Shown: positions 47,334 through 57,225 of the stretch, piece after piece
Layout: the number at the start of each line of letters is the position of its first letter
How positions within the stretch are numbered: position 1 is the first letter of the stretch
DNA from: Parietichytrium sp. I65-24A
Lineage: Eukaryota; Sar; Bigyra; Thraustochytrida; Thraustochytriidae
Assembly (NCBI GenBank): GCA_012862575.1
Contig: BLSF01000023.1
Location: 124,001-188,000, forward strand
Length of the DNA: 64,000 nt
Direction: 5' to 3'
Made by a program: the position numbers and the translations under genes
The notes under the pieces: model-generated
Databases searched by the model: none
Told to the model about the DNA's origin: nothing
The model's input: the letters and a program-made list of their open reading frames with translations, nothing else

Positions 47334-49382
47334 GGCTCCAACTAACTGGGCGAAAAAGCTGAGCAGCGCGAATGCCGGCGCAATTGGCTTGGTTTCGGGT
47401 TTGTGTTCTGCTCAGTCTCAGGCTCTTGCTCAGCGAGGCTCATCCGCTCCGAAACGGGCTTGCAACCCTTGCAACAGATACCTTTGGGAGACGCGTACGA
47501 GTGCTTATGATGAATCGAGCACCTCGCACAGCCTTCAGGTGGAGGGAGACTAGCGCAACCTATCACAATCGCTTATTTGCGTTGCATTTTGCGACTGCTT
47601 TCACTCATTGTCAATACTCTGCAGAGACTGCAGAGCCATCTATCTCTCTATCCATCTGTTGACATCAGTTGACTGTGAGTCACATACATTTTCTGAATTC
47701 TGAACAACAACACAACAACACAATAACTAATCACGTGCCGCCATGCCGAGGCATCCAAAGTGTCGGAAGACCGTGACTGACTACCAAAGAAACGCAAGGC
47801 CGACGCAGCGTTCTGGCTCGCTAGATAGAACTGTACTCGACACTCATGCGGTGTAACTCCTTGCTCATCATGGTTCGTTATTCGCGCTCGCTATGCCGCA
47901 TCGAAAGGTGTCGATGCGCGATGCGTTGGCTCTGTTGGCTCTGTGAAATGAGCAGTACACGCCAGATCGCGCAAAACCAAGTTCTGTTTCGCGATGCGAT
48001 GTTCTGCGAAGCGCTTGTTCGGCGACGCCTCCGTTTGGCGGTGTCGTGGTTTGCGATGATTCGTTCTGCGATGCTCCTGTTTGGCGGGCCGCTGCTTTGG
48101 GATGAGGAGTGTACTCTTTGTAAGGATTCGATAAGGATCGGCCACTGCGGAGACTAAGCCTCGCCTGGGATGGCTGGTTAGTAAGTGTGGAAGAGAGAGA
48201 GAAAGAATGGAAGAGGGAGATCGCAGGAAGGGAGAAGGTACTCGATCATGTCGCCAGCAGCTGTAGCTGCGGCTACGCAGGTCGGGTATGGCGTTGGTTG
48301 GCGAGAAGTGGTCACAGGTTGCCTTCGCCGGATCATGAGAATCATGAAGATTTCACGAGTGTCGTGTCATGTCATGTCATGTCATGTCATGTCAGTCGAA
48401 TGCCGAATATGAAATTTCACGTGAAATGTGACATGCCGATCGTCATTCGTCAGGTGTCAAATGTCAAACGGCAATTCACTTGTCCAATGCCGAATGCCAA
48501 ATTATGCCAAATGCCAAATGCAGATCGTCAGTTGTGAATTGTAATTGTGAACAACTGCAGTGCAAAGACTCGTGCGTGCAACGCGTGGTATGTGTGGTCT
48601 TGGTGGTTAGGTGAGTGTGCTAGTACGCTGGAAGTAACGCTCGAAATTGGAACGTTCTCGTGTGAGGTGAGCACACGGCGCCAAACGCGTCTGCAGCCAC
48701 AGCAGCGAGAGAGTCTGCGCAACGTGTTGACAATAGGCGCACTCTTACCGCGGAAGAGAAGGGCCACAGGAAGCGATGTGTCAGAAACGTGTTTGTCACG
48801 TTCCAAACGAGTTCAAGTTGCGAATTGCAAATTTGATTTTATGATTGACTGGTTTTCGCTGCTCTCAAGATTAGGCCTACACACTAGAAAGCCACGAAAA
48901 TGGGAGATCTTGTCAATCTTGTCTCTCTGTCTCTGTCTCTCTCTCTCTCAGATTTGTAAGCCAACGATTGGGAGCGTCATAAGCCAACGAAGTACAATTG
49001 CACCTTTCCCACAGGTGCATCTCAGAGTGGTATCTTCTTGTCTGACAAAGTTGTGGCGTGAAAAAGTAACCTACCACTACTACCACTCGTACTTTGGTTT
49101 CACGTGGCGTCTATCTCTTGCTAATCTCATTCATTCATTCACAACAGTAAAGAGCAAAAGCTGACGAGGAGATCACTTGCACGGTGAACAAGTGGTCACG
49201 GCAACTCAGTCGTGCACATACGCCACTTCAAGAGAGCGGTTTTGTGCACGCCTTCGGGTTTGAGGGACAAGGCGCGCCACAGCTTTGCGATATCGCCTGA
49301 CCCATTGAGGACGCACTGGAAAGTCCGGAGCGAATGCAACAGACCCTGAACAAAGCGCAGCTGAGACCTTTGAGGAAGAAAC
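47334..49382. other. Gene-poor region
   Basis: No supported gene in 2 kb. An array of TGTCA units lies at about 48365-48394, followed by a patchwork of AAATGTGACATG- and ATGCCAAATGCC-type short repeats to about 48540. CT run near 48920-48950. The motif at 47670-47678 probably belongs to the SDR promoter. Confidence 0.45.
47670..47678. promoter_or_regulatory. TGACWGTGA motif 337 bp upstream of the SDR gene
   Basis: Exact TGACTGTGA followed by GTCAC, on the plus strand, upstream of the minus-strand start at 47333. Role inferred from recurrence. Confidence 0.35.
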
Positions 49383-49655
49383 ATGTGTTGGAAAGACAGG
49401 AGATTAAAGAAGACTGTGGACGGCCCAGCAACCACAGTCGTGTCGACCTATGAGTCGGACTTCACAACCTTCACGAGCGTGAGCCAAGCGGCCACAACTA
49501 TGGTCACTGTCTCGGATTTGGAGTCGCAACACTCGACTAGGTTGGAGGATGTGGCTCCGATTGAAAGAAAGATCTTCTTTGCTGTCGTCGTGTCGCTCTT
49601 GCTTTGCGCGATTGCTGGGGCAATACTACTCTTCATCTTCGTGCTCAATCCTTGA
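49383..49655 (+). CDS. Small tail-anchored membrane protein
   Basis: A 90-aa protein of unknown family. The first ~60 residues are Thr/Ser/Val-rich (TTVVSTYESDFTTFTSVSQA) with a DLESQHS motif, followed by a basic turn (PIERK) and a strongly hydrophobic C-terminal helix (about 64-87) ending three residues before the stop. This is the layout of a tail-anchored protein (cytosolic N-terminus, ER or outer mitochondrial membrane). No similarity to SNAREs is evident: there is no heptad region. The coding call rests on ATG, composition and TM helix; it could still be chance. Confidence 0.5.
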   Translation: MCWKDRRLKKTVDGPATTVVSTYESDFTTFTSVSQAATTMVTVSDLESQHSTRLEDVAPIERKIFFAVVVSLLLCAIAGAILLFIFVLNP

Positions 49656-52461
49656 TTTTAATTTCATACACCACTGCAGCTAAACACGACGGAAAGTGGC
49701 GATCCAGAAAGTTAGGTTCATCGTTCGCGTTTCTGCTTGTTGTAGGGGCGCGGAAAGTCTAAGAACTGTTTTCTCTGGGCTCAAGAACCGCTCGCTAAAG
49801 TGAACTGAGAGACGCGCCACTTGCAGCTGGTATATGGTCTTCTCTTGCCGAGAAGACGAGCTGTCTGCGCAGAGCCCGCCATCTAGAACACCTGCCCTTA
49901 TTCTGGTTTCGATAACGTTCTGGCAAAGCCACATGTTGAAAGGCCAAGCCACGCAATTGAAACGGAACGACGTGTTCAAGGAAGAGGTTCGCTGCCATCG
50001 CGCCTTTTACTCTCTCTGTAATGTAAATGATGGACATAAAAACATCGCTTTTGATTCTACAATTGTTGAACTTGAGGTACTCAGTACCGAGTGCAAAGCT
50101 TTTCGATTACAACAAAGTCGGCGCGGATCTGATCTGATGTCCAATCTGTGTCCCAGTCCCTTGCTTCCTGCTGGCAGCGGTGACAGATCTGTAGTGGGAA
50201 TACAGATGCTGCCTCTTCTGCGTCTCCTTCACAACAACGATGACTGGTTCCGCTTGGACCAAGATCTTTTGCGGTTTGAACCTATTGCCTTCAGTCTTGG
50301 GGGGGGGGGGGGGGCGTGAGGGTTTGTCCCACGGGCTAGTAAAGAAAGGATAGTTTTGATTTTGACACTCCGAGGCCCCCTTGCTGTGCTCCAGGAATGT
50401 CCACGGCACAAGAAGCTAGGATCATTGTTGCGAGAGGTTCTTACACCCGCCGCTCATCTCCGAGATTGTAGGTAGATCAGGCTACACAACGCTTGCTTCA
50501 AGTCAACCAGTCTATCATCGACTTGTTGAGATCGAAAACTCTCTGGGTTGCTGCGAAGTTTCAGAAGCAACAGTAGGCAAGGCAGGTTGCCCTTCACATT
50601 TGATCCTCTATAAAAGAAGGAACAATGTCCTAGCTCGATTCTGAGAATTGCGCTCGGAAATCGTGAAGAGTTGGGCTCTTCTCCTCCACTTACGACGCTC
50701 AGTTTCTTGCCGGTGAGCGCATGACTTTGAAACCCGTCTCCTTTCTATCCGGCACAGGTAGTCGAGCCTCTACACTGTCCGCAGAGCACCGCCGTTGCAG
50801 TGTCCGACCAGAGGCTCTCCTCGGCCGACTTGACATGGCTTGACCACCGCACGTCGGCAAAGAATTTTGAAGATCTTCACTTTTGTTCAACCGCCAAAGA
50901 TCTTTCGTTACTAGGACGGGGAGCGTTCTCTCTCATCATTTCAATGAACATGTCAGGAGTTAGAAAACATTCTCGGAAGAAACTTGACCCAACAAATCCC
51001 CGCGCAGCGAGCATAGCGAGCATCAGCCAAGACCAGCACGAACGCCTACCGAGGACAGGTAGTACTACTGAGTACCCAATCCAAAAGCCACCCTGGGAAT
51101 GCGGGGAATTTCTGATCCAATGTCTTCCCGACGCCCGCTGTGACTAAGTACTCCACGCTGTAGATGGCTGGGACGAATAGTGATTCCACTATCATGCACA
51201 CCTCCTCTGCTTCATTGACCGTGACTGTGAATGAGTGAACGAACGGGGCATTTGCTGCAAGCTTACGCGCTGACTGTGAGTTGGAGTACTGAGGAAATTT
51301 AAGGAGCCTCCGGCAAACAACGCCATCGATCCCGGCCCCGGCTCGACAAGTGGTCCCTGCCTTTCATTTACAGTTAATTCATTCATTCGCTGTCGATCAT
51401 TGATGGACCTTTAGGTGCACACCGATCGGAGAGTTAGTGAACAGTAGGAAGGCTTTTATTCATCTAGTCGACTTTTTCGCAGTTGGCTGGATTTACAAAA
51501 GCTTAAAAATTAAAACGATTGTAAGTCTCTCGACACGCTGAGCTGCAGAAGACTGGTGCGCGTCTAGCCAACCTTTCCTTTCTCTTGTCTATTTGCAATT
51601 GTCTCTTGCACTTGTTTTTGACATGCCATTATCTCACACATGACCGGCTACTTCCAACTAATAACAAGTATACTCTGCTCCCACTGCGCAGAGTAATTCA
51701 AGAGATCAGATTAACAGTAAATAGATAAAACATTATTGTCAGGGTGTCGCGCGAGACCAGGACCGTCTCGAGCGTCCTACATATTTCACTATACGATCCA
51801 GTACAATGTAGGGTGGCACTGCTCGCGGATTTATAGGGTGGTGACATTTTGCACGATGAGAAAACAATAACATATATATGGTAAACATGTAGTACTCCGG
51901 GAGGCTTGACTTGCAGTTTCTCTCTCCTTAGATCTCTTTAGGAGGGGCTGCCTTCTTCCTACTCAGTTTTCGAATGCAGTCAGTACTTGGGACGAATTAC
52001 TTGGCTGCCCGCCGGTTTGACAACAAGTAAAGACTGTGCTGTTCTCAATTCTCTCTAGCCAGCCTGCCTGCCTGCCAGCGATCAGATAAGCTGATCAATA
52101 ATAATTTTCAAACAAAAGCTCTATAAGAGCTCATTCCCAGCCCTGAGCATTTTGAACCGATCTTCTTGTGTTTTTTCGCAAGAGAGTATGGTTAGCGCAC
52201 TCTTACTGTGAACTACACCATCCCGTACCCACCGACTATTCGTCGGGATAGGTGAAAAGGTAAGCAGAAAACGTTCGCGTCCTATTCGTAGGTAGCGAAT
52301 ACGGGTAGGGCAGGCGCGTGGGCGGGAAGACACTCAAGACACTTTTGTTGAGACACAGCAGACACCAAACGCAAGAGACGAGAGCGAATTGTGCGAAAGA
52401 AGACGCGCGAGGCGAAGGACTACATGAAAGGGAAGGCGTCAGGGCAAGCAGCACGAGGAGA
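49656..52461. other. Gene-poor region with poly-G tract and motif copies
   Basis: No supported gene in 2.8 kb. A poly-G run of about 16 lies near 50300-50315. TACTCAGTA occurs at 50078 and TACTGAGTA at 51066. TGACWGTGA copies lie at 51222 and 51271, with near matches around 52205. The end of the region (52318-52461) is open in the frame of the next gene but has no ATG. Confidence 0.45.
51222..51279. promoter_or_regulatory. Pair of TGACWGTGA motifs
   Basis: Exact TGACTGTGA at 51222-51230 and 51271-51279, same orientation, 49 bp apart and about 1.2 kb before the small membrane protein at 52462. Role inferred from recurrence. Confidence 0.3.
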
Positions 52462-52866
52462 ATGCACGGAAGAAAGATGAGCGTGGTGGTGGTGATGGCG
52501 GCTTCCATGGTGTGGAGCGCGCAAGCGCAGTCCGGAGGCCAGGTGGAATTGGAGGAGACTGTCAGCAGTAGTAACTCGAGCGAGCTCAGCCCGACGGAGA
52601 TTGCACTGGTCGCGCTTGGCACGGTTGCGGGGCTCATTCTGCTCGGGATGTTCTACAAAATGTGGGTGTACTGCAATGTAGATGTGAGCAAAGTCTTGCT
52701 CGAGATTAATTCAGACATTGAGTCCCAACACCCTCCTGTTAATACAGCGACGTCGGCAGCCCGTCGCGCCAACGCGCAAGAGGAGCAGGAGCAGCGCTCT
52801 GCGCAATCTGTTTCTGCGTACTCGTCAACCCAGCCGCAGAACTCAAACAATCTGCCGGATTTGTAA
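52462..52866 (+). CDS. Small type I membrane protein
   Basis: A 134-aa protein of unknown family. A signal peptide (MSVVVVMAASMVWSAQA) is followed by a very short Ser/Glu-rich ectodomain (about 24 residues), one TM helix (about 46-70) and a 64-residue cytosolic tail rich in Gln, Ser, Ala and Asn. The tail contains EINSDIESQHPP, reminiscent of the DLESQHS in the 90-aa protein at 49383; the similarity is too short to prove kinship. The ATG at 52462 or the one five codons later starts the signal peptide; the upstream frame to 52318 begins at a GTG and is ignored. Confidence 0.62.
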   Translation: MHGRKMSVVVVMAASMVWSAQAQSGGQVELEETVSSSNSSELSPTEIALVALGTVAGLILLGMFYKMWVYCNVDVSKVLLEINSDIESQHPPVNTATSAARRANAQEEQEQRSAQSVSAYSSTQPQNSNNLPDL

Positions 52867-53807
52867 ATATCATCGTCTTTCAAACCTCTCTTTGTCACAT
52901 ACCCATAGTAGCATACCCATTCTTTATTTAATTTACAGTTAAAATTGAACAATCAACCTAGTAGATTGACTCACATCCGCTCTCCTTTATTTAGCTTTCG
53001 GAATGGCCCGCAGGGCTTTCGTCGTCGCGTTTTAAACCCCGAAACCTATCGCCGTCCATCCCTCACAGATGATTAACATTTACATCTTCCTTGCGCACGC
53101 TGGATCACACCACAATTCTCTGCGAGTTGCGCCATCTCGCACGCCTTGACTGCACATCCGTATTTTCCTTTGTCACTGAGTTCTGTCCAGTTTCAAGGTT
53201 CACTTCCTGCGGTTCGTTACTCGAGCGGCTTCCCTGTACGAACACAAGCGTCAGATGACCCCGCAGGATTGACAAACTGGCCGTTCAGAAGAGCACTGCT
53301 CAGCTGAACAGAACCAACAAGACACCATTTTGGCTTGAGCATTGAAGCGACTGAAGCGATTGAAGCGATTGAAGCGATTGAAGCGATTGAAGCGCGCGCA
53401 CGGCTTTGAGGAAAGAACGCCCGGCTTCGGCATTCGTTTGTTGAATACATAGCCAGCCCACAACCAGCGAGCACATCTCGAAACTTTGGACATTCTCGCT
53501 CACACAAGGCGCACAAGGCGCACAAGGAGCACAAGTGTCACAAGTGTGTATTTCCGCATGCTTGACTTGGACAAGACTCCAGAAGAGCTCGCGGTTCTCT
53601 TCACATCTTCGACGGAGCAGTGCGCTCTGTGAGAAACCCCAGAATCCAATCACCACCGCTGGTCTAGAGAGCTAGAAAGGCAAGGAGCAAGGAGCAAGTA
53701 GGTTAGGTTAGGTTAGGTTACACCAGAAGGTCCGCGAGTACCCCCTCCACCCACCCACCCACCCACCCACGTCCGCCCTTCTAGACCCGCCGTTCCTGGA
53801 CAGGTCC
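52867..53807. other. Intergenic region with minisatellite and TTAGG repeat
   Basis: No gene seen. A 9-bp array (TGAAGCGAT, five to six units) lies at about 53342-53394, and an AAGGCGCAC array near 53505-53545. Four TTAGG units are at 53699-53720, about 90 bp before the MoeA-like start, followed by a CCCA run (about 53750-53770). Confidence 0.55.
53699..53720 (+). repeat. Short TTAGG (telomere-like) repeat upstream of the MoeA-like gene
   Basis: Four TTAGG units sit inside the presumed promoter. Similar CCTAA tracts are found at 16895-16920 and next to the GST start at 39940-39949. Too short for a telomere; a promoter box or interstitial telomeric fragment is possible. Confidence 0.6.
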
Positions 53808-55565
53808 ATGCTGGCCATCACGTCCGCGCAGGCGAGCGTGCTCTCCCGCGCCGGGGCAGCCTCGTCCCACGGGGACGCTCGCCTGGAGCGCGTGGCACTG
53901 TCCGCGGGGACCCGACGCGTATGCGCACGGGATGTGCGCGCACCGTGGCGTTTCCCGCGCGCACCCACCGCGATAAAGGACGGCTTTGCCGTGCGCGCAG
54001 CCGACTGTGCCGCGCCGGGTACGCGCCTGCGCGTGGCCGGCAGGGTCCCCGCTGGGCACACGGCGGCGGCGGAGGAGAAGGAGAAGGAGAAAGAAGGGTA
54101 CGCGGCGTACGCGACGTACGTGACGACGGGAAGCGTGGTGCCCAGCGGCGCGGACGCGGTGGTGCAGGTGGAGGACGCGCGAGAGGAGGCGGACGGCTCG
54201 GTGTGGATTGCGGAGGCGGTGGAAGCGGGCCAAGATGTACGCGCGCCTGGGTCGGATGTGCGCGAAGGGGACGTGCTGGTGCGCAGCGGGGACGTGCTGG
54301 ACGCGGCGAGGCTGGGCGCACTGGCCATGTTCGGCATAGCAGAGTGCACGGTGTGGAAGAGGCCCAAAGTTGCGGTGCTCTCCACGGGCGACGAGCTCGT
54401 GCGTGCTGGCGCAGAGGACTCAGAGCTCGTCGAAAAGGGTACGCGGGTGTTTGACTGCAATCGGCCGATGCTGCTGGCGTTTGCTCAGGAATCGTTCAAC
54501 GGCGCCGCGGAGGTGGTGGACCTCGGGATCATTGAGGACAAGCCGGCTGCCGATGCAGACGACACCTGGCTTGTAGATATCATCGAAAAACACCCGCACC
54601 TGGACGTACTGGTGACGAGCGGCGGGGTAAGCATGGGTGAGCGGGATTTTGTGCGGACCAGCGTCGAGAGGGTCGGAACCGTGCATGTGGAGAAGATTTT
54701 CATGAAGCCCGGCAAGCCGTGCTTGTTTGCTACTATTGAGCGCCCAGCGCCTCGGAGCCCGCTCCTGTTCTTCGGGCTACCCGGCAACCCTGTCTCAGGG
54801 CTTGTGACCTATTCGCTCTTGGTCGCGCCGGCAGTGCGAATGCTTGCTGGCTGGAGAGCACCTCGTCCGGCAAAATTGTTCTGTCGCCTGGCCCACGACA
54901 TCAAATTGGATCCTGTGAGGCCAGAATACCACAGAGCTAAACTTTCTGTTGGGGAAGATCGTCAGACACTACTTGCGAACACCACAGGGTTTCAGCGCAG
55001 CTCGGCACTTTTATCGATGATTGAAGCGGATGTTTTGCTGGAGCTTCCGAACGCAGTTGATCACGGAAGCTCGGTGATTCGAGCAGGCACGGTTGTGGCT
55101 GCCGTTGTCATCGGCGATCTAAGAATTCAGACGCAATTATCGGGGCACACGGACTTTGCCAAAGGCGTGTCCGTTTTGTTAATTGAAGGCCGCACAGATG
55201 ACGCCAAAGTGTTCGCCCCCCAGCTTCAGCTCAGCCTCGGGTGCTCAAGGGTCGACACGGCATCTCGAGGCGCTCTGACCATAGAAGAGGTTCTTCTCCA
55301 AGCAAAGGGTTCTACTGATGTTGTTATTTGGGCCGGGGCGGCTCCTGTTCTTGATCAGCTATCAAATATTGTTGGAAAACGAGTGACAGGGTTGGAAGAA
55401 AAGCTGCGTTCACACTCTTTCTCCTCCATTGTGGAAGATGTAGTGTTCGCCCCAGAAGAAGGGCCTCTTCTGATTGTGTTGCCAAACGACGATGAAAACG
55501 CCACCCACCTCAAGAAGCTACTCGATATTTGGCCAGCCGTGCATTCCATTTGCAACATGGCTTAG
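53808..55565 (+). CDS. Molybdopterin molybdotransferase (MoeA/Cnx1-E type) with a degenerate C-terminal G-like domain
   Basis: A 585-aa protein. The E domain (about 1-440) inserts molybdate into adenylylated molybdopterin and carries all usual motifs: AIKDGFAVRAAD, TTGSVVPSGADAVVQVED, DVRAPGSDVREGD, LSTGDELV, FDCNRPMLL, VTSGGVSMGERDFV, KIFMKPGKP and FFGLPGNPVSG. The C-terminal 135 residues (450-585) line up with a MogA/MoaB G domain: VSVLLIEGR at the first strand, TDVVIWAGAAP where TGGTG-type residues are expected, VTGLEEKLR, and LLIVLPNDDENATHLKKLL near the end. The order E-then-G is that of plant Cnx1, not animal gephyrin (G-then-E). The G part has lost the Gly-rich active-site motif, so adenylyl transfer is probably supplied by another protein. 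The first ~1 kb is extremely GC-rich while the rest is not. Converges with the next gene, 67 bp between stops. Confidence 0.87.
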   Translation: MLAITSAQASVLSRAGAASSHGDARLERVALSAGTRRVCARDVRAPWRFPRAPTAIKDGFAVRAADCAAPGTRLRVAGRVPAGHTAAAEEKEKEKEGYAAYATYVTTGSVVPSGADAVVQVEDAREEADGSVWIAEAVEAGQDVRAPGSDVREGDVLVRSGDVLDAARLGALAMFGIAECTVWKRPKVAVLSTGDELVRAGAEDSELVEKGTRVFDCNRPMLLAFAQESFNGAAEVVDLGIIEDKPAADADDTWLVDIIEKHPHLDVLVTSGGVSMGERDFVRTSVERVGTVHVEKIFMKPGKPCLFATIERPAPRSPLLFFGLPGNPVSGLVTYSLLVAPAVRMLAGWRAPRPAKLFCRLAHDIKLDPVRPEYHRAKLSVGEDRQTLLANTTGFQRSSALLSMIEADVLLELPNAVDHGSSVIRAGTVVAAVVIGDLRIQTQLSGHTDFAKGVSVLLIEGRTDDAKVFAPQLQLSLGCSRVDTASRGALTIEEVLLQAKGSTDVVIWAGAAPVLDQLSNIVGKRVTGLEEKLRSHSFSSIVEDVVFAPEEGPLLIVLPNDDENATHLKKLLDIWPAVHSICNMA

Positions 55566-55632
55566 AATTTTAATTGCTTCACTAGACTCTAGTCTTACAT
55601 TATAAGTTTACAAACAAGAAAATGAAAAAAAG

Positions 55633-57225
55633 TCACTTGGCGCTGGTTGGGCTGGCAAGAACTTGCTGCGCCTCCGCACGGTCGGGTAGAGGTGCGATTT
55701 TGGACTGGCAGAGCGGAGACCGCCGAGCATAGCTCTTTCGCAGCGCCCCCAGAGCCTTGCTGCGAAGATTTTTGCTCTTGAGGCCTACGGAATTGGTGTT
55801 ATAGATCTGAGTGTGAAACTTTGGCTTGGCGACCTGAAACTCGAGCATCTTCATAAACGTGTGCCAAGATTGTTTCTCCTGTTTCCACGTCGTCTCGTAT
55901 AATATTCGCCCAAGGCGAACCACCATAGGAGCGAGTCTGACGTCTGGAATGTTTCGCAGGAACTGGCGAAATTGCTTAAGATCGATCGCTTGCCCCACAC
56001 CATCCCCCAGCTTGAATGCTTCAAGTGCAAGCTTGCGAGAGATCTCAAAAAGCTTAAGCTCCAAATGATCATTAAGTGAGCTGCTCAGAATATGCGTATT
56101 TTCGATGAACGCGTAGAACTGCTCACGCACGAGCTTGCCCTCCAAAGATCCCACGCTCTTAAATACTGTTTCCAAGGCCTCCATTATATCCCCGTCGCCG
56201 TTTTGAGCATTGGGACGCTGAAATTCTAGTTGTGTGCTTGGGTTTTCTGCTATCCACTCCGTGACATCTTCGATGTCGATGATGTCCAGCTTTGCTTTAT
56301 CAATGTCGTCGAAAATAGCGTCTAGGTAGCGCTCGATAATATTCTTCTGCTTGCGTTCCTTCTCTTTGCGCTTTTCGTCCTTCTCCATCTCGTCAATAGT
56401 TTGCATTTTGGCTGCCTGTGCCAGATCCTTCTCGCGTTCTGCAGGGTCGCAGTCTAGTGGAATCACAAAGCTATCTTCGTAGTCTGACACATACAAACCA
56501 ACAAGCAGAGTTCGCATGGCTTCTGCAAAATCCTGAATTGAAAGCCGCTTGCTCTGCGAGTGATCGAAGAGCCAAAAAAAGTATGTGACTTCGTCGTACT
56601 GCACGTCTTCATACAAATGCAAGTGCCGTTTCCAGAAAGAGGCGCTTAGCAAAAACTCGTGGAGATCGATGGAGTTTGCAGAGAGCTGTAGCTCCTCTAC
56701 CCTCTCGCGCTCTTCCTCCGACATCTCCTCTTCTGTGTGCATCTTGGCCAACATAGTCTTGACGAGTTTCATCTCGCGTGCGCGGGAACGCAAGGTTTTT
56801 CTCTCCCTGTCTGCCAAGTACGGATGGTCTCGCCCGGGAAGAATATCGTCCGGCCTAGGTTTGACTTTGGCGTGCTCAAAAAGGGCAATAAAAGACTCCA
56901 GTTGCTCGGTCGTCAATGGTTTGTCCCGTGCGCTGGCATGCAAGACCATCTGCACAAACTCCACGCTTGTCAGCCTCTCCTTGTCAAATTGCTGCGCAAA
57001 CCGGTCAAACGCAAGCCCCAGCGCAGCGATCTCCGTCGAAGACAGGAAGAGCCGGAGCCCGCTGCGGAGTCTCTTTTCCACGAAACTAATAAAATATGCC
57101 CTCTCGAGCTCCTTCTCGCGAGCAGTGCGAGCGACTTTGAGCCGCTTGGCGCGCAGCCGCTTCTTCTTCAATAACTTGTCATTTCCAGTCACCTGCGCAA
57201 TCTGCCACTTGGCCCATCGATACAT
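55633..57225 (-). CDS. EF-hand-like cytoskeletal/ciliary-type protein of unknown function
   Basis: A 530-aa soluble protein, no signal or TM. The start is basic (LKKKRLRAKRLKVARTAREK). The body is helical with EF-hand-like pairs: ALGLAFDRFAQQFDKERL near 69-86, then FLLSASFWKRHLH, YFFWLFDHSQSKRLSIQDFA near 219-238, and later IFDDIDKAKLDIIDIEDVTE. The loops lack a full set of Ca-binding acids, so the hands look mostly degenerate. A Glu/Lys coiled segment (about 270-300) separates two halves. The C-terminus is basic. Such divergent EF-hand proteins are frequent in protists and flagella; no firm family could be named. ATG at 57225 is clear. It is head-to-head with the coiled-coil/PH gene. Confidence 0.72.
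   Translation of the reverse strand: MYRWAKWQIAQVTGNDKLLKKKRLRAKRLKVARTAREKELERAYFISFVEKRLRSGLRLFLSSTEIAALGLAFDRFAQQFDKERLTSVEFVQMVLHASARDKPLTTEQLESFIALFEHAKVKPRPDDILPGRDHPYLADRERKTLRSRAREMKLVKTMLAKMHTEEEMSEEERERVEELQLSANSIDLHEFLLSASFWKRHLHLYEDVQYDEVTYFFWLFDHSQSKRLSIQDFAEAMRTLLVGLYVSDYEDSFVIPLDCDPAEREKDLAQAAKMQTIDEMEKDEKRKEKERKQKNIIERYLDAIFDDIDKAKLDIIDIEDVTEWIAENPSTQLEFQRPNAQNGDGDIMEALETVFKSVGSLEGKLVREQFYAFIENTHILSSSLNDHLELKLFEISRKLALEAFKLGDGVGQAIDLKQFRQFLRNIPDVRLAPMVVRLGRILYETTWKQEKQSWHTFMKMLEFQVAKPKFHTQIYNTNSVGLKSKNLRSKALGALRKSYARRSPLCQSKIAPLPDRAEAQQVLASPTSAK

Noticed and set aside
48547-49164. 205-codon plus-strand frame
   Set aside because: Begins at a GTG, contains CT-repeat-derived Leu/Ser runs and no recognisable domain; judged non-coding.
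53342-53394. Regular short repeats resembling a CRISPR array
   Set aside because: Units are contiguous 9-mers without spacers: a minisatellite in a eukaryotic genome.
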